NCBI GenBank assembly: GCA_964609995.1
Contig: CAZSTI010000010.1
Span: 1 to 27,456, forward strand
DNA: 27,456 nucleotides
Direction: 5' to 3'
Source: JAAYGD01 sp964609995
GTDB taxonomy: Bacteria > Bacillota_I > Bacilli_A > RF39 > UBA660
Shown piece by piece: positions 15,835 to 24,611 of the stretch. Made by a program: the position numbers and the translations under genes. The notes beneath the pieces were generated by a model, which did not search any database, was not told the origin of the DNA, and saw only the letters and a program-made list of their open reading frames with translations. Each line of letters starts with the position of its first letter. The first letter of the stretch is position 1.

Positions 15835-17844
15835 ATGCTGGTCTTAGATGAAAAAGAACTTAATCTTGAAAGAAAAAAATTGGAAGAGGTTTCAAAAGAA
15901 GTGAAAAATACTTTATCAAATATGAGTGATAGAGTAATAAGACAAAAAGAAAAAATAAAAGAATTTCACGAATATAAATGGGACAATTACAAAGGAATGG
16001 ATGCTCAAGAACTTGCGGTTGTTCGTACATCTAGTGAAATGGAAGCAAATATCTTGCTTAGAGAGCAAAGATATTTTTTAAGTTTATTTAAATATCAAAA
16101 TAATCCTTATTTTGGATCAATAATATTTAAGGAAAAAAATGGCCCAAAACATAATGTGTATATAGGAATGACTCATTTGGTTAATAAAAAAACATTAGAT
16201 AATATTGTATATGATTGGAGAAGTCCGATATGCAGTTTATTTTATGATTATGAGGTTGGAGATGCAAAATATGAAGCACCAATTGGAAAAGTAGAAGGAA
16301 ATTTAATTAGAAAAAGACAATACAATATAAAAGATTTAAAACTTATTAGAATGTTTGATAATTCTATTAATATAAGTGATGATATTTTACAAGAAGTATT
16401 GGAAAAAGAATCATCAGAAAAAATGGAAAACATTGTAAACACTATACAAAAAGAACAAAATTTTATAATTAGAGGAAATGAAAAAAGAAACTTAATAATT
16501 CAAGGAGTTGCTGGTTCAGGCAAAACTTCTGTTGCACTTCATAGAATTGCGTTTCTTTTATATAAAATAGATAATTTAAATTCAAGAAATGTTCTTATTT
16601 TTTCTCCAAACAATGTGTTTTCCGAATATATTTCTAATGTTTTACCTGAACTTGGTGAAGAAAACACATTACAAACTACATTTAATGATTATTTATATAC
16701 AGCAATTACTGAATACAAAAAAATTGAATCTTTTGTTGATTTCATTGATAGATATTACACATATAAAGAATCCAATGTAGAATTAGTAAGATATAAACAA
16801 AGTGATACAATAATTAAGGATTTAAATGATTATATTGAAGATTATACAAAAAACGCATCATTTAATAATTCGATTATTGAAAATGATGAATTTCATTATT
16901 CTAAAGAAGAATTAAACGATATATTACATAATAGATATGGAACATTGCCATTATTTAATAGAATTAAAGAAATGGCAACTAAGTTTGCAGAACAAAATTA
17001 TAAAGGAAAAAAACATAGAATGAATGTATATATCAGATTATTAAATGAAGCATCTGATTTTAAAAAAACATATAAGGAAATTTATTATAATTTTTATAAA
17101 AGCAAATATTGTAAATTATCTTTATTAGATAATGAAATATCAAAATTTGTTAATAGAAATAAGATTAATTATGAGGATGCTTTATTGTTTTCTTATATGA
17201 AAGGATTATTAAATGGATTTCATTATGAACCAAACATACTCCAAGTAGTAATTGATGAAGCACAAGATTATAATAAACTACAATATATAATTATTTCTAA
17301 AATATTTAAAAAAGCTAATTTTACTATCTTAGGAGATGTAAATCAAACAATTAATCCATATTATAAATATTCAAATTTAAATATTTTAATAGATATTTTA
17401 AAAGGCAATTATATAGAATTAAATAAATCTTATAGATCTAGTACAGAAATTATCGAATATACAAACAATATATTAGAATTAGAAAATGTAAGTGCAGTAA
17501 GAAAAAAGGATAATAATCCTATAATTATTAAAGATAATAACGATATTAAACAAGATGTTAATTTACTACTTAATAAGTATAAATCTATTGCAATAATAAC
17601 AAAAGATGAGTTTGATTCTGAGCTGGTTTATGAGTTGTTAAAAAACGATTTTGAAATTACTTTAATTAACAATAAGTCAGATACTTTTTCAAAAAAACTA
17701 ATTGTTATTCCATCATATATGGCAAAAGGATTAGAATTTGATTCGGTTATTATATATGGTAAAAGCAAATATAAAGATGATGAAAAAAATCTTCTTTATG
17801 TAGCCTGCACAAGAGCGCAACATGAATTAATAATATATGAATAA
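15835..17844 (+). CDS. helD: HelD-type UvrD/Rep-family ATPase (RNA polymerase recycling)
   Basis: HelD is a superfamily 1 helicase-like ATPase that, in Bacillus and relatives, binds stalled or post-termination RNA polymerase and strips it from nucleic acid. This 669-residue protein (family ~700-770) has the N-terminal coiled-coil arm (1-90, highly charged), the HelD signature DWRSPICSLFY (127-137), Walker A GVAGSGKT (224-231), motif II DEAQD (474-478), GDVNQTINP (500-508), KSYRSSTEI (531-539), MAKGLEFDSVIIY (629-641) and YVACTRAQHEL (655-665). These separate it from PcrA/UvrD. AGGAGG sits only three bases before the ATG at 15835, unusually close; no better in-frame start is visible. A second promoter lies just after it, so it may be transcribed alone or with the next gene. 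Confidence 0.9.
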   Translation: MLVLDEKELNLERKKLEEVSKEVKNTLSNMSDRVIRQKEKIKEFHEYKWDNYKGMDAQELAVVRTSSEMEANILLREQRYFLSLFKYQNNPYFGSIIFKEKNGPKHNVYIGMTHLVNKKTLDNIVYDWRSPICSLFYDYEVGDAKYEAPIGKVEGNLIRKRQYNIKDLKLIRMFDNSINISDDILQEVLEKESSEKMENIVNTIQKEQNFIIRGNEKRNLIIQGVAGSGKTSVALHRIAFLLYKIDNLNSRNVLIFSPNNVFSEYISNVLPELGEENTLQTTFNDYLYTAITEYKKIESFVDFIDRYYTYKESNVELVRYKQSDTIIKDLNDYIEDYTKNASFNNSIIENDEFHYSKEELNDILHNRYGTLPLFNRIKEMATKFAEQNYKGKKHRMNVYIRLLNEASDFKKTYKEIYYNFYKSKYCKLSLLDNEISKFVNRNKINYEDALLFSYMKGLLNGFHYEPNILQVVIDEAQDYNKLQYIIISKIFKKANFTILGDVNQTINPYYKYSNLNILIDILKGNYIELNKSYRSSTEIIEYTNNILELENVSAVRKKDNNPIIIKDNNDIKQDVNLLLNKYKSIAIITKDEFDSELVYELLKNDFEITLINNKSDTFSKKLIVIPSYMAKGLEFDSVIIYGKSKYKDDEKNLLYVACTRAQHELIIYE

Positions 17845-17854
17845 ACATGAAAAC

Positions 17855-17882
17855 TTGACAAATTTTAAAAAATGTGTAAAAT
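17855..17882 (+). promoter_or_regulatory. Promoter of the KDRHSV-repeat gene
   Basis: TTGACA (17855-17860), a 16-base spacer and TAAAAT (17877-17882). The predicted transcript start near 17889 lies after the in-frame ATG at 17872, so the ATG at 17920 with GGGGG at 17906-17910 is the likely start. Confidence 0.65.
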
Positions 17883-17919
17883 AAGTGACAACATATTAAA
17901 AAAAAGGGGGAAAATAAAT

Positions 17920-18498
17920 ATGAAAGATAGACACTCAGTTTTAAAAGATAGACATTCGGTTTCAAAAGATTTGTTATTAATTGGAACAATAGGTACAATT
18001 TTAGAGTATGCAACAATCATGGAAGAAAAAAAAGCATATCAAGTAAAAGGAAAAAAATATTTAGGAACGGAAATGGTTTTAAGTACAAATGTTAATATTT
18101 ATACAAGAGAACAAATAAATTCTAATAGACACTATTCACAAGAACCATTTAATCCTGAATATTATACGGGCGAATCAGAATACTTAATTGAAAAAAATGT
18201 GTATTCAATTAACATTAATTTAAATAATAGTGGTAAAAACACAAAAATATATTTAGAAAATCATCAAAAAGAAGATACATATATTGATGTATTAAGCGCT
18301 TATTCATCTTTTGAAGATAAATTAAATTTTATAAATAGCTTAATTGATACAAAAGCTAAAGCAAGAATTTTTCCATCTAATAATGAATATAATTTATCTA
18401 ATTTAGAGAAAGAAAATATTCATAATATATCAATTGATATGTTAAACTGGCTTACTTTTAGAGCTAAATTAGAAAAAGATAATAAAAAAAGTAGATAA
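17920..18498 (+). CDS. Hypothetical 192-residue protein with N-terminal KDRHSV repeat
   Basis: I do not recognise this protein. It opens with a tandem duplication: KDRHSVL then KDRHSVS, at residues 2-8 and 9-15. A short hydrophobic stretch follows (about 18-34, LLLIGTIGTILEYATI), too short and polar for a confident membrane helix. The remainder is polar and Asn/Lys-rich with alternating patterns suggesting beta strands (for example YSININLNNSGKNTKIYLE near 102-120) and a helical C-terminus. No catalytic motif is visible. It has its own near-consensus promoter, and the stop codon lies inside its terminator. Its neighbours, helD and argS, are housekeeping and say nothing about function. Confidence 0.8.
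   Translation: MKDRHSVLKDRHSVSKDLLLIGTIGTILEYATIMEEKKAYQVKGKKYLGTEMVLSTNVNIYTREQINSNRHYSQEPFNPEYYTGESEYLIEKNVYSININLNNSGKNTKIYLENHQKEDTYIDVLSAYSSFEDKLNFINSLIDTKAKARIFPSNNEYNLSNLEKENIHNISIDMLNWLTFRAKLEKDNKKSR
17923..17964 (+). repeat. 21-base tandem repeat encoding KDRHSV
   Basis: Two head-to-tail 21-base units (17923-17943, 17944-17964) differ at three positions. Two differences are silent (His CAC/CAT, Ser TCA/TCG) and one changes Leu to Ser at the unit end. A third partial unit (AAAGAT) follows. Confidence 0.85.
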
Positions 18499-18518
18499 TA
18501 AATCTATTTTTTTTTTTT
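18492..18518 (+). terminator. Terminator containing the stop codon of the upstream gene
   Basis: TAGAT (18492-18496) pairs with ATCTA (18502-18506) around AATAA, followed by twelve T (18507-18518). The TAA stop (18496-18498) lies in the hairpin. An A-run before the stem can also pair with the T-run. Confidence 0.6.
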
Positions 18519-18519
18519 A

Positions 18520-18540
18520 TGATATAATTTAGTTGGTGAT
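18520..18540 (+). promoter_or_regulatory. Extended -10 promoter and ribosome binding site of argS
   Basis: TGA then TATAAT (18523-18528) directly follows the terminator T-run. The transcript would start near 18535, at the GGTGAT ribosome binding site (18535-18540), giving a leader of about ten bases before the ATG at 18545. Confidence 0.6.
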
Positions 18541-18544
18541 ATTT

Positions 18545-20290
18545 ATGAATAACTATATATATTTACAACAAGAAATAATTAAAAAAATAATTATTAGTTT
18601 GGGTTATCAAACTGATAATGTTTTAATTTACAAATCTTCAAAACCAGAACTTGGTCAATTTCAATATAATGGAGTAATGGATATTGCAAAAGTATATAAT
18701 AAAAATCCTATTGATATTGCAAATAAAATAGTAGAAGAATTAAAGAAATTAAGTAATTATTCTAATATTAATATAGCGGGGCCTGGTTTTATTAATATTA
18801 CATTTAGTGATAATAGTTTAATAGAATATATGAATATAATAAATAATGATATTAATATAAATAAAGGCATATTATTAAATAAAAAGTTATTAATTGATTA
18901 TGGTGGTGCTAATGTTGCTAAAGCTTTACATGTTGGACATTTGAGAAGTGCAATTATAGGAGAGGCTTTAAAAAGACTAAGTATTGAATTGGGATGTGAA
19001 TCTTATAGTGATGTTCATCTAGGTGACTGGGGAAGACCAATGGGTTTAGTCCTTTTGGAAATAAAAAAAAGATATCCAAATTTAAATTATTTTGATGAAA
19101 ATTTTATTGGTGAATATTCAGAGTGTCCTATTAATAATGAAGATTTAGAAGAAATATATCCTGTAGCTTCTATTAAAGCAAAAGAAGATCCAGTTTTTTT
19201 GGAGGAAGCAAGGATTATTACTTCTTACATTCAGGAAAAGAGAAAAGGATACTATGATTTGTGGAAAAAGATTGTAGAAATATCTAGCAATGAAATTAAA
19301 AAAATATATGAAAGATTAAATGTATATTTTGATTTTTGGAATGGCGAAAGTAATTCAGATAAATATGTTAATGAAATGATTAATTATTTAAAAATAAATA
19401 ACTATTCTAAAGAATCTGATGGTGCAATAATAATAGATGTAGCTAAAGAAGATGATAAAGCTCCTATGCCACCATTATTGTTAGTTAAATCTAATAATGC
19501 TTTATCTTATGAAACTACTGATTTAGCAATGATATATGGTTATATGAAAGAATTAAATCCTGATGAAATGTTGTATATAACTGATCAAAGACAATCCTTG
19601 CATTTTGAACAAGTTTTTAGAGCTGCATATAAATCAAAAATAGTTAGTAATGACAAAATTTTGGAGTTTATTGGATTTGGAACTATGAATGGAAAAGATG
19701 GTAAACCATTTAAAACTAGAGATGGTGGAACTATGAAATTAGTTGATTTAATTAACATAGTAAAGGAAGAAACACTAAAAAATATAGGTCCAAACATCTT
19801 AGAAGAAGAAAAAGATTATATTGCTGAAAAAGTAGCGATTGCTTCTTTAAAATATGCTGATTTTTTATCAAATAGAACTTCTGATTATGTTTTTGATCCA
19901 GTTAAATTTACTGATTTAAATGGAAAAACAGGAGCTTATATTTTATATTCAACTATAAGAATGAAATCATTGTTAGATAAAGCAAAAGAAGGAAATGTTG
20001 AATATAAAAATATCAGTGTTCTTTTTGATATAGATAGAAATATAGTATTAAAATTATTAGAAGTACCAAAAGTATTGGAGATATCATATAAAACCAAATC
20101 ATTAAATCCCATAGCAGATTTTTTATTTGAAATATCTAATTTATATAACAATTTATATTCTAATAATAGAATTTTAACTGAGGAAAACAATAATATTAAA
20201 GAATCAAGATTAGTATTAACTGAAATTGTATATAAAACATCAAGAAAACTTATTGACATATTGGGAATAGAAGTTCCTAATAAAATATAG
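18545..20290 (+). CDS. argS: Arginyl-tRNA synthetase
   Basis: Class I synthetase charging tRNA-Arg. At 581 residues it has the family length. An N-terminal Add-1 tRNA-binding domain (1-~105) ends with NIAGPGFINITF. The catalytic core begins YGGANVAKALHVGHLRSA with HVGH at 129-132, followed by SDVHLGDWGRPMG. The KMSKS loop is degenerate (MNGKDGKPFKTRDGGT), as is usual for ArgRS. The C-terminal all-helical anticodon-binding (DALR) domain carries LKYADFLSNR and a late TGAYILYSTIRM segment. The ATG at 18545 is chosen over an in-frame TTG at 18533 because GGTGAT lies between them. The sugar transferase gene begins eight bases after the stop and uses a ribosome binding site that overlaps that stop, so the two are co-transcribed. 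Confidence 0.97.
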   Translation: MNNYIYLQQEIIKKIIISLGYQTDNVLIYKSSKPELGQFQYNGVMDIAKVYNKNPIDIANKIVEELKKLSNYSNINIAGPGFINITFSDNSLIEYMNIINNDININKGILLNKKLLIDYGGANVAKALHVGHLRSAIIGEALKRLSIELGCESYSDVHLGDWGRPMGLVLLEIKKRYPNLNYFDENFIGEYSECPINNEDLEEIYPVASIKAKEDPVFLEEARIITSYIQEKRKGYYDLWKKIVEISSNEIKKIYERLNVYFDFWNGESNSDKYVNEMINYLKINNYSKESDGAIIIDVAKEDDKAPMPPLLLVKSNNALSYETTDLAMIYGYMKELNPDEMLYITDQRQSLHFEQVFRAAYKSKIVSNDKILEFIGFGTMNGKDGKPFKTRDGGTMKLVDLINIVKEETLKNIGPNILEEEKDYIAEKVAIASLKYADFLSNRTSDYVFDPVKFTDLNGKTGAYILYSTIRMKSLLDKAKEGNVEYKNISVLFDIDRNIVLKLLEVPKVLEISYKTKSLNPIADFLFEISNLYNNLYSNNRILTEENNNIKESRLVLTEIVYKTSRKLIDILGIEVPNKI

Positions 20291-20298
20291 GATTAATA

Positions 20299-20838
20299 AT
20301 GTATTATAAATATTTTAAAAGATTATTTGATATAATAGCATCGTTTATATTAATACTATTATTGTGGCCAATAATGATTATGACCTCTATTATTTTATTA
20401 ATTAATTTAGGCTTACCTCTTTTTTATGAAATAAAGACAAGAGAAGGCAAGAACAAAAAAACCTTCATTATGTATAAACTACGAACTAGAAAAGAATATA
20501 GACATAAATCTTTTAATGAAGCTACTTATACAAAAACATCTTTATTAATAGACAAGTTAAGATTAAATGAACTACCTCAATTATTTAACATATTAAAAGG
20601 AGATATGTCTTTAGTAGGACCAAGACCATTTATTCCTGGAGATTCTTTGCCAAAAGGAAATATTAGTTATAAAAGATATTTACTTAGACCCGGAATAACT
20701 GGTTTAGCGCAAATAAATTCTCCAAGAACAATGTCGCATCAAAAAAAGTTGGAATATGATATTATTTATTTTGATAATTTGTCCTTTATAAATGATTTAA
20801 AAATTATATTTAAAACATTTAATGTGTTATTTAAATAG
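20299..20838 (+). CDS. Bacterial sugar transferase (PglC/EpsL-like) with Asn at the catalytic Asp position
   Basis: A 179-residue monotopic phosphoglycosyl transferase; the family moves a sugar phosphate from a UDP-sugar to undecaprenyl phosphate, the first step of capsule, glycan or glycoprotein building. It is the short one-domain form. Visible family parts are KRLFDIIA with a hydrophobic re-entrant helix (9-40), YKLRT (59-63), NELPQLFNILKGDMSLVGPRP (90-110) and RPGITGLAQIN (130-140). The catalytic dyad in PglC is Asp-Glu in DELPQ; here it is Asn90-Glu91. A replaced nucleophile would be expected to lower or change activity, though Asn variants may occur in active relatives. No other glycan genes are in the window; it is coupled to argS, with an AGGAT ribosome binding site overlapping the argS stop. 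Confidence 0.9.
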   Translation: MYYKYFKRLFDIIASFILILLLWPIMIMTSIILLINLGLPLFYEIKTREGKNKKTFIMYKLRTRKEYRHKSFNEATYTKTSLLIDKLRLNELPQLFNILKGDMSLVGPRPFIPGDSLPKGNISYKRYLLRPGITGLAQINSPRTMSHQKKLEYDIIYFDNLSFINDLKIIFKTFNVLFK

Positions 20839-20858
20839 AACTAAATAGTTCTATTTTT
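20833..20858 (+). terminator. Terminator overlapping the sugar transferase stop codon
   Basis: AAATAGAACT (20833-20842) pairs perfectly with AGTTCTATTT (20847-20856) around AAAT and ends in T. The TAG stop (20836-20838) is in the 5' arm. Confidence 0.85.
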
Positions 20859-20940
20859 ATTAATCTAATGTTTTAGAGTTGTTAATAATAATTAATTTAT
20901 AACATTATACTTTTAGTAATTAAATATTATTGGTTTTATA

Positions 20941-20962
20941 TGTTATAATTTATAAAGGTGAT
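20941..20962 (+). promoter_or_regulatory. Extended -10 promoter and ribosome binding site of mutL
   Basis: TGT then TATAAT (20944-20949), with AAAGGTGAT at 20954-20962. The transcript start near 20956 falls within the ribosome binding site, giving a leader of about ten bases. The in-frame ATG at 20930 lies upstream of this promoter and is rejected as start. Confidence 0.6.
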
Positions 20963-20965
20963 ATT

Positions 20966-22669
20966 ATGAGTGTAATAAAGATAATGGATGAGATATTATC
21001 TAATAAAATCGCAGCAGGAGAAGTAGTAGAAAGATGTGTTTCTGTTGTAAAAGAATTAGTTGAAAATTCTATAGATGCTAATAGCAAAAAAATTAAGATA
21101 GAATTAAAAGAATCAGGAATAAGAGAGATAAAAGTAACTGATGATGGTATTGGAATGGACAGAGATGATGCTATAAATGCTTTTGGGAGACATGCTACTA
21201 GTAAGTTATTAAATGAAGACGATTTGTTTAGAATAGATACTTTGGGTTTTAGAGGTGAAGCTTTGCCTTCAATTGCATCTGTTTCAGAAGTTATATTAAA
21301 ATCAAGTACGGGCGATGTAGGAACAGAAGTAACTATTAAAGGCGGGAAACTTATTAATGAAGTAAAATCTGATAGTAGAAAAGGAACAGTTATTACTGTA
21401 AAAAATTTGTTTTATAATACTCCTGCAAGGTTAAAACATTTAAAAAGTATTTATGCTGAACTAGCAGTTATTACTGAATATATTGATAAAATGGCTTTGG
21501 CAAATCCTTCTATTTCTTTTAATTTGTATAATGATTCAAAATTATTATTTAATACTGATGGATCTAATGATTTATTAAAGGTTATAAATGAAGTATATGG
21601 AATTGAAATATCAAAGAAAATGATTAATATAGAAACATCTGACGATGAATATTCTATATCAGGATATATATCTTATCCTGAAGTTACTAAATCAAATAAG
21701 AATCATATTACTACTTTTGTAAATGGAAGATTAGTAAAAAATTATGAATTAATTAAAACCATTAACGATAGTTATCATACTTATAAACCAGAGGACAAGT
21801 ATCCTATAGTTGTATTAAATATAACAGTTGATTATAGTTTGGTGGATGTTAATATTCATCCAACAAAACAAGATATTAAATTTGGAAAAATTGAAGAATT
21901 AAAAACATTATTATCAAACTCTATAAAAGAAGGCTTAAATAAGACATTATTAATACCTGAAGTTATTACTAGTCATGATGATAAAATTACTGAATATGAG
22001 GATTTAAAGCTATCTTTAGATGAATTTATGATTAAAGAATCAAGTTATGAAACTCCAAAAGAAGTATTTAATAAAAATAATAAAATAGATATACCTATGA
22101 TATATCCAATAGGGCTTGCAAAAGGAACCTATATTATTGGTCAAAATGAATTGGGAATATATTTAATTGATCAACATGCCGCAAATGAAAGAATAAATTA
22201 TGAATATTATTTAAAAAAGGTACCTTCAAACAAGGATGTACAAAATATGATAGTTCCAATTACTGTTGAATTAACAAAAAAAGAATATATTATAGTAAAA
22301 GAAAATATTAATATATTATTAGATTTAGGGTTCGATTTAGAAGAATTTGGAGATAATTCATTTATATTTAGAAGTCATCCTGTATGGTTAAAACAAAATT
22401 ATGAAGAAGAATCAATTAAAAGATTATTAGAATTAATTGTATTAATAGAAAAAGATTTTAATAAAGAAAAATTTATTGAAAATATAGCAATTACTATGAG
22501 CTGTAAACTAAGTATAAAAGCTAATGAAAAAATAAGCTTAGAAGAAATGGAATCATTAATCATTAAATTAAGAGCTTGCGATAATCCATATACATGTCCA
22601 CATGGAAGACCAACTATTATTTCTTTTACTAATTATGAATTAGAAAAATTATTTAAGAGGGCAATGTAA
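20966..22669 (+). CDS. mutL: DNA mismatch repair protein MutL (endonuclease type)
   Basis: MutL links mismatch recognition by MutS to strand removal. This 567-residue protein is short for the family (~600-650), mainly through a compact linker. The GHKL ATPase domain is intact: KIAAGEVVE (14-22), ELVENSIDA (30-38), DDGIGM (59-64), GRHATSK (74-80), GFRGEAL (94-100). The C-terminal domain carries the DQHA-x2-E-x4-E nickase motif, DQHAANERINYE (402-413), plus a late CPHGRP (544-549), so the protein should nick DNA itself, as expected for bacteria without MutH. It is the first gene of a unit with miaA, mltG and an HTH gene; mutL-miaA adjacency is common in bacteria. Its stop overlaps the miaA start by one base. 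MutS is not in the window. Confidence 0.97.
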   Translation: MSVIKIMDEILSNKIAAGEVVERCVSVVKELVENSIDANSKKIKIELKESGIREIKVTDDGIGMDRDDAINAFGRHATSKLLNEDDLFRIDTLGFRGEALPSIASVSEVILKSSTGDVGTEVTIKGGKLINEVKSDSRKGTVITVKNLFYNTPARLKHLKSIYAELAVITEYIDKMALANPSISFNLYNDSKLLFNTDGSNDLLKVINEVYGIEISKKMINIETSDDEYSISGYISYPEVTKSNKNHITTFVNGRLVKNYELIKTINDSYHTYKPEDKYPIVVLNITVDYSLVDVNIHPTKQDIKFGKIEELKTLLSNSIKEGLNKTLLIPEVITSHDDKITEYEDLKLSLDEFMIKESSYETPKEVFNKNNKIDIPMIYPIGLAKGTYIIGQNELGIYLIDQHAANERINYEYYLKKVPSNKDVQNMIVPITVELTKKEYIIVKENINILLDLGFDLEEFGDNSFIFRSHPVWLKQNYEEESIKRLLELIVLIEKDFNKEKFIENIAITMSCKLSIKANEKISLEEMESLIIKLRACDNPYTCPHGRPTIISFTNYELEKLFKRAM

Positions 22670-23532
22670 TGATTATAGTAATAACAGGCCCTACTGGAGT
22701 AGGAAAAACCAAATTAAGTTTAGAATTAGCAAAAAAATACAATGCAGAAATTATAAATGCTGATAGTATGCAAGTATATAAAGGTTTAAATATAGGAACA
22801 GCTAAAGTTGAAGATAAAATGAATATTAAACATCATTTATTAGATATTGTTAATATTGATGAATATTATTCTGTATATAATTATCAAATGGATGGAAGAA
22901 ATATATTAAATGATTTATTAAATAAGAATATAAATGTTATTATAGTGGGAGGAACAGGATTATATATTTCTGCGCTATTATATGATTATAAATTTAACAA
23001 AGAAACTATTAACAATAAATATGAAGAGTTAACTAATGAAGAAATATATAATAAGATTATAGGTTTAGATCCAAATACGAGTACACATGTAAATAACAGA
23101 CAAAGATTAGTTCGAGAATTAAATAGATTATTAAATAATTCTTCAAGTAAAGGTGGAAACAAATTATTATATAATGCATTATTTATTGGTTTAACTACAA
23201 ATAGAGATAATTTATATAATATAATTGATAAAAGAGTTGATACTATGATTAATTCTGGACTATTAGATGAAGTAAAACAATTACACTCTTCAAATATTAG
23301 AAATAGATCTATTATGACTGCAATTGGATATAAAGAATTGTATCAATATTTTGATGGAAAAAAATCACTTGAAGAATCAATAGACTTAATAAAAAAGAAT
23401 ACAAGACATTATGCAAAAAGACAATATACATGGTTTAATAATAAAATGAATATAACTTGGTTTAATGTAGATTTTAATAATTTTGAAAATACAATTAATG
23501 AAGTTAATAAGTACATAGAGGAGAACAAATGA
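22669..23532 (+). CDS. miaA: tRNA dimethylallyltransferase
   Basis: MiaA transfers a dimethylallyl group to A37 of tRNAs reading codons that start with U, which improves decoding. The 287 residues are a little short (family ~300-315). Seen are the P-loop GPTGVGKT (7-14), NADSMQVYKGL (30-40), IGTAK with HHLLDIV (55-61), VGGTGLYISALLYD (about 95-108), the substrate-loop segment AIGYKELYQY and the C-terminal RHYAKRQYTWF. The start shares its first base with the mutL stop (TAATG) and is served by AGAGGG at 22656-22661. The end overlaps mltG by four bases (ATGA). Translational coupling along the whole unit is therefore likely. Confidence 0.97.
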   Translation: MIIVITGPTGVGKTKLSLELAKKYNAEIINADSMQVYKGLNIGTAKVEDKMNIKHHLLDIVNIDEYYSVYNYQMDGRNILNDLLNKNINVIIVGGTGLYISALLYDYKFNKETINNKYEELTNEEIYNKIIGLDPNTSTHVNNRQRLVRELNRLLNNSSSKGGNKLLYNALFIGLTTNRDNLYNIIDKRVDTMINSGLLDEVKQLHSSNIRNRSIMTAIGYKELYQYFDGKKSLEESIDLIKKNTRHYAKRQYTWFNNKMNITWFNVDFNNFENTINEVNKYIEENK

Positions 23533-24611
23533 AAAGAAAATTAAAAACACCAGTTAAAATTATATTAGGACTTATATTATTTATATTTGTATTAATAGTA
23601 TCATTTATTTTTATATATAAATTAAATTTATCTAGTGTAAGTAATAAATCTAATAATGAACTAGTAGAATTTAAGATTGAAAAGGGAGATTCAATAGATA
23701 AAATAATAAATAGTCTTAAAGAAAACAAAATAATTAGAAATACTGCTTTTACAAAACTATATATTAAGTTGAATAATATTAATAATTTACAAGCAGGTAC
23801 TTATGAATTGGATAATTCAAATAATACCTCAACTATAATTAACAAGCTTAATAAGGGTTTAGTTATTAATAAAGATGAAATTAAAATAACATTTCAAGAA
23901 GGAAAAACAATTAGAGGAATTGCTAAAATAATAGAAAGCAATACAAACAATAAGGAAGAAGATGTATTTAATTTACTAAAGGATAATTCATATATTGATT
24001 CACTAATAGAAGAATATTGGTTTATAAATGAAGATATAAAAAATGAAAATTTACTATTTCCATTAGAAGGGTATTTAGCAATGAATACTTATATATATAA
24101 AGATAAAGATGTAACTGTTAAAGAAATATTTAAAAAGATGTTAGATTATATGGATATAATATTATCCAAATATAAGACGCAAATTGAAAGCTCTAGTTAC
24201 TCAATTCATGAAATATTAACTCTATCCAGTATAGTTCAATCTGAAGGTATAAATTTTGAAACAATGAGTACTATAGCAGGGGTATTTTACAATAGATTAG
24301 AAAAAAATATGCCATTTCAAAGCTGTGCTACAAATTGTTATCCAAGAGGAATAGAACCATGTACACCAAATAAAGTGGATACTGATTATGAAAGTCCTTA
24401 TAATACATATTTATCAACATTATCAGGAAAACTTCCAATTGGACCAATTTCCTCTTTTGGAGAAGACGCTATTAAAGCAACATTAAATCCAAACGAAAAT
24501 GAATATTTATTCTTTTTAGCAGACAAAAATGGGAAGACATATTTTAATAAAACAAATAAAGAACATGAAAATACAATTTCTGAATTAATTAGTAAAGGAA
24601 AGTGGTTTTAA
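23529..24611 (+). CDS. mltG: Endolytic transglycosylase MltG (YceG family)
   Basis: MltG cuts nascent peptidoglycan strands at the membrane and sets glycan chain length. The 360-residue protein has one N-terminal membrane helix (residues ~9-31) with the rest outside. A LysM-like region (VEFKIEKGDSIDKIINSL) precedes the YceG domain. The catalytic motif ASIVEKE of the family appears as SSIVQSE (233-239); Glu239 aligns with the catalytic Glu218 of the E. coli protein as I recall it. AGVFYNRLEKNMPFQS follows, but the usual LQSDPT becomes FQSCAT, with three cysteines at 266, 270 and 278. The later SPYNTY, GKLPIGPISSFG and YLFFLADKNGKTYF are typical. Start ATG overlaps the miaA stop and is preceded by AGAGGAG. 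Its presence implies a peptidoglycan wall. Confidence 0.95.
   Translation: MKRKLKTPVKIILGLILFIFVLIVSFIFIYKLNLSSVSNKSNNELVEFKIEKGDSIDKIINSLKENKIIRNTAFTKLYIKLNNINNLQAGTYELDNSNNTSTIINKLNKGLVINKDEIKITFQEGKTIRGIAKIIESNTNNKEEDVFNLLKDNSYIDSLIEEYWFINEDIKNENLLFPLEGYLAMNTYIYKDKDVTVKEIFKKMLDYMDIILSKYKTQIESSSYSIHEILTLSSIVQSEGINFETMSTIAGVFYNRLEKNMPFQSCATNCYPRGIEPCTPNKVDTDYESPYNTYLSTLSGKLPIGPISSFGEDAIKATLNPNENEYLFFLADKNGKTYFNKTNKEHENTISELISKGKWF

Noticed and set aside
23529..23545. UGA read as tryptophan as in many mollicutes
   Set aside because: miaA and the flippase-like gene end at TGA exactly where family ends and overlaps predict, and Trp is coded by TGG throughout.
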